Shown in pieces: positions 20,419 to 28,520 of a stretch of 28,943 nucleotides of DNA. This DNA is from Subdoligranulum sp. GTDB taxonomy: Bacteria; Bacillota; Clostridia; Oscillospirales; Ruminococcaceae. The stretch spans positions 1-28,943 of the forward strand of contig SFIE01000029.1 in the NCBI GenBank assembly GCA_004555405.1, read 5' to 3'. The notes below the pieces were generated by a model that worked only from the letters and a program-made list of their open reading frames with translations, was not told where the DNA came from and made no database searches. Numbering within the stretch: the first letter of the stretch is position 1; each line of letters begins with the position of its first letter. Made by a program: the position numbers and the translations under genes.

Positions 20419-20889
20419 ATGCCTAGAAGAGGTAACATTGCCAAGCGCGATGTCTTGGCAGATCCTATTTACAATTCCAAAATGGTCACCCGTCTGGTGA
20501 ACAGCATTATGCTGGACGGCAAGAAGGGTGTCGCTCAGAAGATCGTTTACGAGGCTTTCGATATCGTAAAGGAAAAGACCGGCAACGATCCCCTGGAGAT
20601 GTTCGAGAAGGCTCTCGAGAACATCATGCCCACGCTGGAGTGCAAGACCCGCCGTATCGGCGGCGCTAACTACCAGGTTCCCCTGGAAGTAAGCCCTGCC
20701 CGCCGTGAGACCCTGGGCCTGCGCTGGCTGACCACCTACAGCCGTGCTCGTGGTGAAAAGACCATGTCTGCCCGTCTGGCCGGCGAGATTGTCGACGCTA
20801 CCAACAACACCGGCAGCGCCGTCAAGAAGCGTGAGGATACTCACAAGATGGCCGAGGCAAACCGTGCCTTTGCACATTACCGTTACTAA
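20419..20889 (+). CDS. rpsG: 30S ribosomal protein S7
   Basis: The 156-residue S7 starts assembly of the 30S head and contacts the E site. MPRRGNIAKRDVLADPIYNSKMVTRLVN and the C-terminal RKREDTHKMAEANRAFAHYRY-type end (here KKREDTHKMAEANRAFAHY) are diagnostic. The start at 20419 has GGAGG eight bases upstream; an in-frame ATG at 20401 lies upstream of that site and is rejected. The 141-bp gap after rpsL is longer than usual. It contains only a small GCCT/AGGC hairpin that I do not count as a terminator. In E. coli S7 represses this operon by binding the rpsL-rpsG spacer; whether it does so here cannot be seen. Confidence 0.97.
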   Translation: MPRRGNIAKRDVLADPIYNSKMVTRLVNSIMLDGKKGVAQKIVYEAFDIVKEKTGNDPLEMFEKALENIMPTLECKTRRIGGANYQVPLEVSPARRETLGLRWLTTYSRARGEKTMSARLAGEIVDATNNTGSAVKKREDTHKMAEANRAFAHYRY

Positions 20890-20914
20890 TCTGTGTTGAA
20901 GGAGGTTTAAAGCC

Positions 20915-23035
20915 ATGGCTAGAGACGTTTCGCTGGCAATGACCAGAAACATTGGCATTATGGCCCACATCGACGCAGGTAAAACCACCACCACCGAGCG
21001 AATCCTGTACTACACCGGTGTTAACCACAAGATCGGTGAAACTCACGAGGGCTCTGCTACGATGGACTGGATGGCACAGGAGCAGGAGCGTGGTATTACC
21101 ATTACTTCTGCTGCTACCACCTGCTACTGGTCTCATACTGAGACGCAGCACGATCCCAAGTCTTATGCCAAGAACAAGCACCGTATCAACATTATCGACA
21201 CCCCGGGCCATGTGGACTTCACTGTTGAGGTGCAGCGCTCTCTGCGCGTGCTGGACGGTTCTGTGACCGTTCTGTGCGCTAAGGGCGGCGTTGAGCCCCA
21301 GTCTGAAACCGTATGGCGTCAGGCTGATGAATATCATGTTCCCCGTATGGTGTACGTGAATAAGATGGACATCATGGGTGCAAACTTCAAGCGCTGCCTG
21401 GATATGCTGCATGACCGCCTGAAGTGCAATGCCGTTGCCATTCAGCTGCCCATCGGTGCCGAGGATACCTTTAAGGGTATCATCGACCTGATCGACATGA
21501 AGGCTGACGTGTACTACGACGATATGGGCAATGATATTCGCGTGGAAGACATTCCCGAGGATATGAAGGCCGAGGCCGAGGAATATCATGCAAAGCTGAT
21601 GGAAGCTATTGCTGAGACCGACGAAGCTCTGATGGAAAAGTATTTCACCGAAGGTGAACTGACCAAGGAAGAGATCAAGAAGGCTCTGCGCAAGGCTACC
21701 ATCGACAACTCGATCGTTCCTGTGACCTGCGGTTCTTCTTACCGCAACAAGGGTGTTCAGAAGCTGCTGGATGCCATTGTTGACTATATGCCCTCTCCTC
21801 TGGATGTGCCCGCTATCAAGGGTATCAACCCTGAGACCGAGGAAGAGGAGGAGCGTCCCTCTGATGACAACGGCCCCTTCGCCGCTCTGGCATTCAAGAT
21901 CGCCACTGACCCCTTCGTAGGTAAGCTGGCCTTCTTCCGTGTTTACTCCGGCAAGGTCGATGCAGGTACCACCGTGTACAACAGCTGCAAAGACGCCAAC
22001 GAGCGCATGGGCCGTATCGTGCAGATGCACGCCAACCACCGCACCGACCTGGATACCTGCTATGCAGGCGACATTGCCGCTGCTGTGGGCCTGAAAAACA
22101 CCACCACCGGTGATACCCTGTGCGATGAGGATCATCCCATCATTCTGGAGTCCATGAACTTCCCCGATCCCGTTATCCGCGTTGCCATTGAGCCTAAGAC
22201 CAAGGCAGGCAGCGAGAAGATGGGCATCGCCTTGGCAAAGCTGGCTGAAGAAGACCCCACCTTCCGTACTTGGACGGATGAGGAAACTGGTCAGACCATC
22301 ATCGCCGGCATGGGCGAGCTGCACCTGGAGATCATCGTGGACCGTCTGCTCCGCGAGTTCAAAGTGGAAGCAAACGTTGGCGCACCTCAGGTTGCTTATC
22401 GTGAAACCATCCGCAAGGCTGTGACTCACGAAGAGAAGTACAAGCGTCAGTCCGGTGGTAAGGGCCAGTACGGTCATGTTAAGATCACCGTTGAGCCCAA
22501 TGAGCCCGGCAAGGGTTACGAGTTCGTCAACGCTGTTGTCGGCGGTGCTATTCCCAAGGAATACATCCCCGCAGTTGACGCTGGTATCCAGGGCGCTATG
22601 AAGACCGGTGTTCTGGCCGGCTATCCCGTTGTGGATGTGAAGGTCACCCTGATCGATGGTTCTTACCATGAGGTTGACTCTTCTGAAATGGCGTTCCAGA
22701 TCGCCGGTTCTATGGCCTTCAAGGAGGCCATCCGCAAGGCTGATCCCTGCATCATGGAGCCTATCATGAAGGTTGCCGTTGTTGTGCCTGATGACTACAT
22801 CGGCAATGTGATCGGCGACCTGAACAGCCGCCGCGGTCTGGTGGGTGATCAGGAGTCCATGAATGGTACTACCCGCATCAATGCCGAGGTTCCTCTGGCA
22901 CAGATGTTCGGCTACGCTACCGACCTGCGTTCTAAGACTCAGGGCCGTGGCCAGTACGTGATGGAGCCCAGCCACTATGCTCAGGTGCCTAAGAGCGTTG
23001 CTGATGAGATCATCAGCGGCCGCGCTAAGGGCTGA
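20915..23035 (+). CDS. fusA: Translation elongation factor G
   Basis: The 706-residue GTPase drives ribosomal translocation and, with RRF, recycling. G motifs are intact: AHIDAGKTT, RGITITSA, DTPGHVDFT and NKMD. Domain IV carries the ribosome-inserting loop region near GGAIPKEYIPAVDAG. Between switch I and DTPGH there is a longer insertion (SHTETQHDPKSYAKNKH) than in B. subtilis and somewhat longer than in E. coli, which accounts for much of its length. GGAGG precedes the ATG. It follows rpsG by 25 bp, so the two are cotranscribed. Confidence 0.97.
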   Translation: MARDVSLAMTRNIGIMAHIDAGKTTTTERILYYTGVNHKIGETHEGSATMDWMAQEQERGITITSAATTCYWSHTETQHDPKSYAKNKHRINIIDTPGHVDFTVEVQRSLRVLDGSVTVLCAKGGVEPQSETVWRQADEYHVPRMVYVNKMDIMGANFKRCLDMLHDRLKCNAVAIQLPIGAEDTFKGIIDLIDMKADVYYDDMGNDIRVEDIPEDMKAEAEEYHAKLMEAIAETDEALMEKYFTEGELTKEEIKKALRKATIDNSIVPVTCGSSYRNKGVQKLLDAIVDYMPSPLDVPAIKGINPETEEEEERPSDDNGPFAALAFKIATDPFVGKLAFFRVYSGKVDAGTTVYNSCKDANERMGRIVQMHANHRTDLDTCYAGDIAAAVGLKNTTTGDTLCDEDHPIILESMNFPDPVIRVAIEPKTKAGSEKMGIALAKLAEEDPTFRTWTDEETGQTIIAGMGELHLEIIVDRLLREFKVEANVGAPQVAYRETIRKAVTHEEKYKRQSGGKGQYGHVKITVEPNEPGKGYEFVNAVVGGAIPKEYIPAVDAGIQGAMKTGVLAGYPVVDVKVTLIDGSYHEVDSSEMAFQIAGSMAFKEAIRKADPCIMEPIMKVAVVVPDDYIGNVIGDLNSRRGLVGDQESMNGTTRINAEVPLAQMFGYATDLRSKTQGRGQYVMEPSHYAQVPKSVADEIISGRAKG

Positions 23036-23136
23036 TAGAGCATAAACTACTTGATTTTTTCTAAAAATTCAAGTAAGATAGATTTAATAGTTGTATTTCA
23101 ACACATTATATCTCTTATATTAAGGAGGATACTACA
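23036..23136 (+). other. AT-rich fusA-tuf spacer
   Basis: The 101-bp spacer is much more AT-rich than its surroundings. It holds an imperfect ACTTGA/TCAAGT hairpin near 23050-23075 and GTTG/CAAC near 23090-23102, then AAGGAGG before tuf. TATATC-like and TTGTAT-like boxes hint at an extra tuf promoter, but the match is weak. Confidence 0.4.
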
Positions 23137-24342
23137 ATGGCTGAAAAGCAAAGCTTTGACCGTAGCCTGCCTCATGTCAACATTGGCACTATCGGCCACG
23201 TTGACCACGGCAAGACCACTCTGACCGCTGCCATCACCAAGGTTCTGGCTCTGGAAGGCGACGCAGAGTTCATGGATTATGCCAACATCGATAAGGCTCC
23301 CGAGGAGCGCGAGCGCGGCATTACCATCAACACCGCTCATGTTGAGTACCACACCGCAAAGCGTCACTACGCTCATGTGGACTGCCCGGGCCATGCTGAC
23401 TACGTTAAGAACATGATCACCGGTGCTGCTCAGATGGACGGCGCTATCCTGGTTGTTGCTGCTTCTGACGGCCCCATGCCCCAGACCCGTGAGCACATCC
23501 TGCTGTCCCGTCAGGTTGGCGTGCCCTACATCGTTGTGTTCATGAACAAGTGCGATCAGGTGGACGATCCCGAACTGCTGGATCTGGTTGAGATGGAAAT
23601 CCGTGAGCTGCTGAACGAGTACGACTTCCCCGGCGACGACACCCCCATCATCCGTGGCTCCGCTCTGAAGGCTCTGGAGAGCACTTCCACCGATCCCAAC
23701 GCTCCTGAGTATGCTTGCATCCACGAGCTGATGGACGCTGTTGACGAGTATATCCCCACTCCCGACCGTAAGGCTGACCTGCCCTTCCTGATGCCCGTTG
23801 AGGACACCATGACCATTTCCGGCCGCGGCACTGTTGCTACCGGTCGTGTGGAGCGTGGTACCGCTCACGTTGGCGATCAGATGGAAATCGTTGGCATTAA
23901 GGAAGAGCGCCTGACCACCACCATCACTGGTCTGGAAATGTTCCGCAAGAGCCTGGAGTACGCTCAGGCAGGCGACAACATCGGTGCTCTGCTGCGTGGT
24001 ATCGACCGCTCTCAGATCGAGCGTGGCCAGGTTATCGCTAAGCCCGGTTCTGTGCACCCCCACACCACCTTCGAGGGCCAGGTTTACTGCCTGAAGAAGG
24101 AAGAAGGCGGCCGTCACACTCCTTTCTTCAACAACTATCGTCCTCAGTTCTACTTCCGTACCACTGATGTGACCGGCATCATCACTCTGCCCGAAGGCAC
24201 CGAGATGTGCATGCCTGGTGATAACGTCACCATGCACGTTGAGCTGATCACCCCCGTTGCTATGGAAGAGGGCCTGCGTTTCGCTATCCGCGAGGGCGGC
24301 CGTACTGTTGGTTCCGGCGTTGTTGCTAAGATCGACAAGTAA
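23137..24342 (+). CDS. tuf: Translation elongation factor Tu
   Basis: The 401-residue EF-Tu delivers aminoacyl-tRNA to the ribosome. G motifs are GHVDHGKTT at 20-28, RGITINTAHVEY, DCPGHADY, NKCD and GSALKALE. Domains II and III are complete, ending in GGRTVGSGVVAKIDK. AAGGAGG precedes the ATG. It is the last gene of the str operon and is followed by two tandem terminators. Confidence 0.98.
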   Translation: MAEKQSFDRSLPHVNIGTIGHVDHGKTTLTAAITKVLALEGDAEFMDYANIDKAPEERERGITINTAHVEYHTAKRHYAHVDCPGHADYVKNMITGAAQMDGAILVVAASDGPMPQTREHILLSRQVGVPYIVVFMNKCDQVDDPELLDLVEMEIRELLNEYDFPGDDTPIIRGSALKALESTSTDPNAPEYACIHELMDAVDEYIPTPDRKADLPFLMPVEDTMTISGRGTVATGRVERGTAHVGDQMEIVGIKEERLTTTITGLEMFRKSLEYAQAGDNIGALLRGIDRSQIERGQVIAKPGSVHPHTTFEGQVYCLKKEEGGRHTPFFNNYRPQFYFRTTDVTGIITLPEGTEMCMPGDNVTMHVELITPVAMEEGLRFAIREGGRTVGSGVVAKIDK

Positions 24343-24365
24343 TTAAAGGCTTTTATAGCTCTTTT

Positions 24366-24397
24366 GGGAGCGCTGCTTATGGCAGCGCTCCCTTTTT
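24366..24397 (+). terminator. First terminator after tuf
   Basis: GGGAGCGCTGC (24366-24376) and GCAGCGCTCCC (24382-24392) form a perfect 11-bp stem with a five-base loop and five T. Confidence 0.93.
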
Positions 24398-24411
24398 GTT
24401 TTATATATCCG

Positions 24412-24452
24412 CAAAGCGAGGGCCGGGAATCTTTTGGCCCTCGCTTTGTTTT
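24412..24452 (+). terminator. Second tandem terminator after tuf
   Basis: CAAAGCGAGGGCC (24412-24424) and GGCCCTCGCTTTG (24436-24448) form a perfect 13-bp stem with an 11-base loop and TTTT. It backs up the first terminator. Confidence 0.85.
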
Positions 24453-24509
24453 GGGATACAAGACCGTTTTGGCTCTTTGTCAAATGTTGGAGGGAAAGTA
24501 AAACAACCA

Positions 24510-24584
24510 GGCTGAACAAGGGAGTACACAGCATGAAACAGGGCTGTGTACTCCTTGCAGCCATCTATATAGACGGCTGCTTTT
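24510..24584 (+). other. Pair of mutually exclusive hairpins
   Basis: A long hairpin pairs 24517-24532 (containing GGAGTACACAGC) with 24543-24557 and can be extended by GGCTG (24510-24514) pairing with CAGCC (24558-24562). The same CAGCC also starts a second near-perfect hairpin, GCAGCC (24557-24562) with GGCTGC (24575-24580), which is followed by TTTT. The two extended forms cannot coexist, as in attenuators. No associated gene or known RNA family was recognised. Confidence 0.45.
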
Positions 24585-24713
24585 ACCGTGATGAAAAGAG
24601 AAAAGGCTGCCCAAAGGCCAAGCCAGCCGCAAAGCTGCCCAATATTTCATGGCCAGAACAGCGGTTTTCTTATGAGGGCAAGGACTTTCACAAGCCAAAT
24701 TTTGCGAGCTTTA

Positions 24714-24731
24714 TTGTGAATTTGCTCACAA
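24714..24731. promoter_or_regulatory. Rex-type (or CRP/FNR-type) operator 1 upstream of hbd
   Basis: TTGTGAATTTGCTCACAA matches the Rex consensus TTGTGAA-N4-TTCACAA at 13 of 14 fixed positions. It also fits TGTGA-N6-TCACA of the CRP/FNR family. It lies about 100 bp upstream of the hbd -35 element. Confidence 0.55.
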
Positions 24732-24753
24732 AAAGGGTTTTATGCGAATCACA

Positions 24754-24771
24754 TTGTGAAAAAATTGGCAA
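24754..24771. promoter_or_regulatory. Rex-like operator 2 upstream of hbd
   Basis: TTGTGAA, four A, then TTGGCAA matches the Rex pattern at 12 of 14 fixed positions. Its centre is exactly 40 bp from that of operator 1. Confidence 0.4.
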
Positions 24772-24812
24772 ATCGCACAATAAAACCCGGAATTCTTGAT
24801 TGCTTTTGCGAA

Positions 24813-24840
24813 TTGAAACCGAGAGAAAAAAGAGTATAAT
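24813..24840 (+). promoter_or_regulatory. Sigma-A promoter of hbd
   Basis: TTGAAA (24813-24818) is followed after 16 bp by a perfect TATAAT (24835-24840). Transcription would begin near 24847. Confidence 0.75.
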
Positions 24841-24853
24841 AAAAGCATAGAGA

Positions 24854-24871
24854 TTGTTAAATTAGTAACGA
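24854..24871. promoter_or_regulatory. Rex-box at the hbd transcription start
   Basis: TTGTTAA-ATTA-GTAACGA matches the clostridial Rex consensus TTGTTAA-N4-TTAACAA at 12 of 14 fixed positions. It sits just downstream of the expected transcription start, where a bound repressor would block transcription. Confidence 0.6.
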
Positions 24872-25014
24872 GCAAAACATTACCAAAACTTTTAAAAAAG
24901 AAAAAGCGCATTCATGCACAAAGCCGTGCAGTAACGCGGAGCGGGCTGAAGCATTGGCCCGCGGCCAGAAGCCGCCGAACCACGGAAACAAAAACGAAGA
25001 AGAACGATTATAAC
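24872..25014 (+). other. Structured hbd leader
   Basis: The leader contains TGCAC/GTGCA (24915-24930), GCGGGC/GCCCGC (24941-24962) and GCGGC/GCCGC (24961-24975) hairpins. The last two overlap by two bases. No T run follows any of them, and I recognise no known leader family. Confidence 0.4.
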
Positions 25015-25028
25015 AGGAGGATATGATT

Positions 25029-25865
25029 ATGAAAATTGCTGTTTTTGGTGCAGGCACCATGGGCTCTGGCATCGCTCAGGTTTTTGCAGGCAAGGGCCAC
25101 ACCGTGCTGCTGTATGCCAGCAGCAAAGAATCGGCCCAGCGCCATAAGGATAAGCTGGAAAAATCGCTGCAAAAGCGTGTAGCCAAGGGCAAAATGGCCG
25201 AAGACGCCATGAAGAACATTTTGGATCATATCCTCATTGAGGAGGAAGCCGCTGCCGCCGATGTGGATCTGCTCATCGAAACCGTGGCCGAAAATATGGA
25301 AACCAAGAAAAAGCTGCTGGCCCGCCTGGATACTGTGATCCAGCCGAAGGCAATTTTTGCCAGCAACACTTCCTCGCTTTCCATCACCGAAATGGGCTTT
25401 GGCCTGCAGCATCATGTGATCGGTATGCACTTCTTCAACCCCGTTACCAGCATGAAGCTGGTGGAAGTGATTCGCGGCATGACCACCCCCGACGAAGTGT
25501 TTAAGTTTATTTACGAGCTGGCACAGTCCATCGGCAAGGACCCCGTTGAAGTCGCCGAGGGCCCCGGCTTTGTGGTGAATAAGATCCTGATCCCCATGAT
25601 CAACGATGCCATCGGCTTGGTGGAAACCAAAACCGCCAGTGTGGAGGATATTGACAAGGCCATGAAGCTGGGTGCAAACCATCCCATGGGCCCGCTGGAG
25701 CTGGCTGACTTTATCGGGCTGGATATCTGCCTTGCCATTATGAACACGCTGTATGTGGAATACGGCGACTCTAAATATCGCCCGGCCCTGCTTTTGAAAA
25801 AGATGGTGCGCGGCGGCCTGCTGGGCCGTAAATCCGGCAAGGGCTTCTACGATTACTCTAAATAA
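25029..25865 (+). CDS. hbd: 3-hydroxybutyryl-CoA dehydrogenase
   Basis: The 278-residue enzyme reduces acetoacetyl-CoA to 3-hydroxybutyryl-CoA with NAD(P)H in butyrate formation. The Rossmann motif GAGTMGSG is at 7-14, and ASNTSSLSIT at 111-120 supplies the catalytic serine. The His-Glu pair is H134 (GMHFFNP) and E146 (KLVEV), with N184 in GFVVNKI. ATG at 25029 has AGGAGG eight bases upstream; the ATG at 25023 is too close. Its partners (thiolase, crotonase, bcd-etfBA) are not adjacent, so the pathway is split in this genome. Promoter, terminator and Rex-like sites make it a single-gene, probably NADH-controlled unit. Fatty-acid oxidation is less likely for this group. Confidence 0.95.
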   Translation: MKIAVFGAGTMGSGIAQVFAGKGHTVLLYASSKESAQRHKDKLEKSLQKRVAKGKMAEDAMKNILDHILIEEEAAAADVDLLIETVAENMETKKKLLARLDTVIQPKAIFASNTSSLSITEMGFGLQHHVIGMHFFNPVTSMKLVEVIRGMTTPDEVFKFIYELAQSIGKDPVEVAEGPGFVVNKILIPMINDAIGLVETKTASVEDIDKAMKLGANHPMGPLELADFIGLDICLAIMNTLYVEYGDSKYRPALLLKKMVRGGLLGRKSGKGFYDYSK

Positions 25866-25886
25866 CCTCTAATAATTGATCTCATA

Positions 25887-25936
25887 GAAAACGGCTGCAG
25901 ATGCTTTGGCATTTTGCGGCCGTTTTCACCTTTTTT
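25887..25936 (+). terminator. Terminator of hbd
   Basis: GAAAACGGC (25887-25895) and GCCGTTTTC (25919-25927) form the outer stem of a longer imperfect hairpin, followed by six T. Confidence 0.8.
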
Positions 25937-25960
25937 GGGAAATAAATACGGCCATGGTAT

Positions 25961-25988
25961 TTGTTTTTGGTGCGAAGCGTGGTATAAT
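25961..25988 (+). promoter_or_regulatory. Promoter of guaA
   Basis: A perfect TATAAT (25983-25988) lies 16 bp after a weak TTGTTT (25961-25966). The leader of about 65 nt shows no purine riboswitch core. Confidence 0.55.
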
Positions 25989-26060
25989 CTATTTCAAATA
26001 GGCTTCAATTATCGGCTGTGCCCCGTGCACGGTCTGCACCATCTGGAAGGAGAACTCTCT

Positions 26061-27608
26061 ATGCAGCAGGAAACCGTGATCGTACTGGACTTTGGCGGCC
26101 AGTATAATCAGCTCATTGCCCGCCGCGTGCGCGAGTGCAATGTATATTGTGAGATCTACTCGTATAAAACCGATCTTGCCAAAATCAAGGAAAAGAACCC
26201 CAAGGGCATTATTTTTACCGGCGGCCCCAACAGCGTGTATCTGCCCGATGCCGCTGCCTGTGACCCCGAAATTTACAGCTGGGGTGTGCCCATTCTGGGC
26301 ATTTGCTACGGCAGCCAGCTGATGATGCATCAGTTGGGCGGCAAGGTGGATCGTGCCCCCGAGCGTGAATACGGCAAAACCGAGGTTATGGTGAACACCG
26401 AGTCCAAGCTGTTTGAAGGCGTGAGCCCCAAAACCATTTGCTGGATGAGCCATAACGACTATATTGCCCAGCCCGCTCCCGGCTTTGCCATCAGCGCCCA
26501 CACCGCAAACTGCCCTGTGGCTGCGGTGGAAAACCCCGAAAAGGGCTTGTATGCCGTACAGTTCCATCCTGAAGTGCTGCACACGCAGGAAGGCACCAAA
26601 ATGCTGCACAACTTTGTGTACAATGTGTGCGGCTGCAAGGGCGATTGGCGCATGGATTCGTTTGTAGAGCGCACCGTGGCCAGCCTGAAGGAAAAAATCG
26701 GCGACGGCAAGGTGCTGTGCGCACTTTCCGGCGGCGTGGATTCCAGCGTGCTGGCTGCCCTGCTGGCGAAGGCCATCGGCAAGCAGCTCACCTGCGTGTT
26801 TGTGGATCACGGCCTGCTGCGCAAGGACGAAAAAGAGCAGGTTTGCCAGGTGTTCGGCCCCGGCAACGGCAACTTTGACATCAATTTTATCTGCGTGGAT
26901 GCCCGCGAGCGCTATTATGCCAAGCTGGCCGGCGTGACCGAGCCCGAGCGCAAGCGCAAGATCATTGGCGAAGAGTTTATCCGCGTGTTTGAGGAACAGG
27001 CCAAAATGATCGGCGCTGTGGATTATCTGGCACAGGGCACCATTTACCCCGACGTGGTGGAAAGCGGCCTGGGCGGCGAATCCACCGTGATCAAGAGCCA
27101 CCACAATGTGGGCGGCCTGCCGGATACCGTTGATTTTAAAGAACTGGTAGAGCCTCTGCGCGATCTGTTTAAGGACGAAGTGCGTCAGGTGGGCCGCGAG
27201 GTGGGCCTGCCCGAGTATCTGGTGAACCGCCAGCCGTTCCCCGGCCCCGGCCTTGCCATTCGCATTATCGGCGAAGTGACCGCCGAAAAGGTGAAGATCG
27301 TGCAGGAAGCCGATGCCATCTGGCGCGAGGAGATCGCTGCCGCCGGGCTGGATAAAGAGATCAGCCAGTACTATGCTGCGCTCACCAATGTGCACAGCGT
27401 GGGCGTGATGGGCGACGAGCGCACCTACGACTACGCCGTGGCTCTGCGCGCTGTGACCACCATCGACTTTATGACCGCCGAAAGCTACGATATGCCCTGG
27501 AGCGTATTAGGCAAGGTGACCAGCCGCATCGTGAACGAAGTAAAGCACGTGAACCGCGTGTTCTACGATTGCACCGGCAAACCCCCGGCAACGATCGAGC
27601 TGGAATAA
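26061..27608 (+). CDS. guaA: GMP synthase (glutamine-hydrolysing)
   Basis: The 515-residue enzyme aminates XMP to GMP using glutamine and ATP. The class I amidotransferase domain (1-190) has C82 in GICYGSQ and the H169/E171 pair in QFHPEV. The ATP pyrophosphatase domain begins with the P-loop SGGVDSS at 223-229, and the C-terminal dimerisation domain carries PFPGPGLAIRIIGE. I chose ATG at 26061, with GAAGGAG upstream; a frame open from 25914 would add 49 residues across the promoter and is rejected. The 3' end (coding TIELE and the stop) is the known target of many integrative elements, and element genes follow at once. The coding end is intact. Confidence 0.97.
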   Translation: MQQETVIVLDFGGQYNQLIARRVRECNVYCEIYSYKTDLAKIKEKNPKGIIFTGGPNSVYLPDAAACDPEIYSWGVPILGICYGSQLMMHQLGGKVDRAPEREYGKTEVMVNTESKLFEGVSPKTICWMSHNDYIAQPAPGFAISAHTANCPVAAVENPEKGLYAVQFHPEVLHTQEGTKMLHNFVYNVCGCKGDWRMDSFVERTVASLKEKIGDGKVLCALSGGVDSSVLAALLAKAIGKQLTCVFVDHGLLRKDEKEQVCQVFGPGNGNFDINFICVDARERYYAKLAGVTEPERKRKIIGEEFIRVFEEQAKMIGAVDYLAQGTIYPDVVESGLGGESTVIKSHHNVGGLPDTVDFKELVEPLRDLFKDEVRQVGREVGLPEYLVNRQPFPGPGLAIRIIGEVTAEKVKIVQEADAIWREEIAAAGLDKEISQYYAALTNVHSVGVMGDERTYDYAVALRAVTTIDFMTAESYDMPWSVLGKVTSRIVNEVKHVNRVFYDCTGKPPATIELE

Positions 27609-27676
27609 GTAAAAAGTGGATATGAGAGCCCGCAAACCCGCATAAACACTGGGTTTTCGGGTTTCAGATTTCCCCT

Positions 27677-27696
27677 TTGATAGCAGATTGATAGCA
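27677..27696. repeat. Two 9-bp direct repeats, candidate integrase arm sites
   Basis: TTGATAGCA occurs at 27677-27685 and again at 27688-27696, an 11-bp period that puts both on the same helical face. Short direct repeats of this kind near an element end are typical of arm-type binding sites for tyrosine integrases. The role here is inferred from position. Confidence 0.45.
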
Positions 27697-27766
27697 CCCG
27701 TCAAATTCAGAGTTATTCTGGTGATTTGGGTGGCTTGCGAATACGCAGGATTTTTATTCTAAGAGA

Positions 27767-27807
27767 AAAGGTCTAACTGATTTTTGCTGATCAGTTAGAC
27801 CTTTTTT
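27767..27807. terminator. Bidirectional terminator at the element's left edge
   Basis: GGTCTAACTGAT (27770-27781) and ATCAGTTAGACC (27790-27801) form a perfect 12-bp stem with an eight-base loop, flanked by AAA and TTTTTT. It separates guaA from the leftward repressor gene. Confidence 0.92.
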
Positions 27808-27882
27808 ATTTTGTTCTCATGTATCTGAATTTACTGATTTTGTGCAACAAACAGGCTCTCCCGTGGCCTACAAATGAGAGGG

Positions 27883-28371
27883 TCAGAGCAGACCCTCCGG
27901 TGGAACCTTGGCACGGATTTGCTTGTTGTCGTATTCCGGGTAGTGGTAACGCCAGCGGTCGTACTCCTCCTGAGAGATCTCTCCAGCCTCAAGCTTGGCG
28001 GCCTGCTCCCGCCAGGCCCAGAGCATCTCGTGCAGTCTGGCAGCATCCTTGTTCTTGCGGAAATCCACCTGCAGGGAAAGTACACCATCCTGTTCCGTGA
28101 CTTTCAGCCCGTAGTTGTCCTCAAGGGCAAACAGGGTGTGCATGAGCCCAACATAGGAGTCTATATCCGGAACAGAGAGGGCGTGGGGAGATACATCAAG
28201 CACCTGTGCCAGGGCAGCAGTCAGGTCTGCCTTAGGGGTTCTTGATCCTGTCTCATACTGAGCCAGGCGCACATCGGCGGATTTCTCGGGGAAGCCCACA
28301 GCCATACCCAGATATTTCTGTGTCATTCCTCGCAGCAGACGGAAAAAGTGGATTCTCTCACCGATGGCCAT
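27883..28371 (-). CDS. XRE-family HTH repressor of an integrative element
   Basis: The 162-residue protein has an N-terminal XRE/Cro-type helix-turn-helix at about residues 4-65 (IHFFRLLRGMTQKYLGMAVG, then RLAQYETGSRTPKADLTAALA). A basic, helical C-terminal half follows (DAARLHEMLWAWREQAAKL). Proteins of this kind are commonly found next to excisionase and integrase genes of Clostridia mobile elements, where they are presumed to keep the element quiet. It is transcribed away from xis and int and shares an intergenic control region with them. TTGGAG precedes the ATG. The end (KVPPEGLL) is somewhat abrupt; I cannot tell whether it is naturally short. Confidence 0.85.
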   Translation of the reverse strand: MAIGERIHFFRLLRGMTQKYLGMAVGFPEKSADVRLAQYETGSRTPKADLTAALAQVLDVSPHALSVPDIDSYVGLMHTLFALEDNYGLKVTEQDGVLSLQVDFRKNKDAARLHEMLWAWREQAAKLEAGEISQEEYDRWRYHYPEYDNKQIRAKVPPEGLL

Positions 28372-28422
28372 ACGTCCAACTCCAATCTATGATGATCTTT
28401 ATAGTGAACATAGCATATTTTA

Positions 28423-28440
28423 CTAAGCATAAAAGCTTAG
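28423..28440. promoter_or_regulatory. Palindrome in the repressor-xis divergent region
   Basis: CTAAGC (28423-28428) and GCTTAG (28435-28440) form an inverted repeat separated by six bases. On the minus strand, TTAGTA and TATAAA boxes 17 bp apart may be the repressor promoter. A repressor operator is the likely role. Confidence 0.4.
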
Positions 28441-28520
28441 AAATTATAGCGCATAAAATGGACCGTCCGATTTCTGGGTACAAACGAGATAAGGTGATGG
28501 CCATAAGCAAGGAGGCATGT

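Noticed and set aside
24715..24730. Calling TGTGA-N6-TCACA a CRP site
   Set aside because: The pattern fits CRP/FNR, but the downstream gene is NADH-dependent and two more Rex-like sites are nearby, so Rex is preferred; CRP/FNR is not excluded.
24434..24799. Open frame before hbd, possibly starting at ATG 24533 after AAGGGAG
   Set aside because: The start lies in a hairpin loop, the frame covers regulatory palindromes, and the product (88-121 aa) resembles no protein; it is probably chance.
25914..26060. 49-residue N-terminal extension of guaA
   Set aside because: It covers the promoter and leader; the ATG at 26061 has a strong ribosome binding site and matches known GuaA starts.
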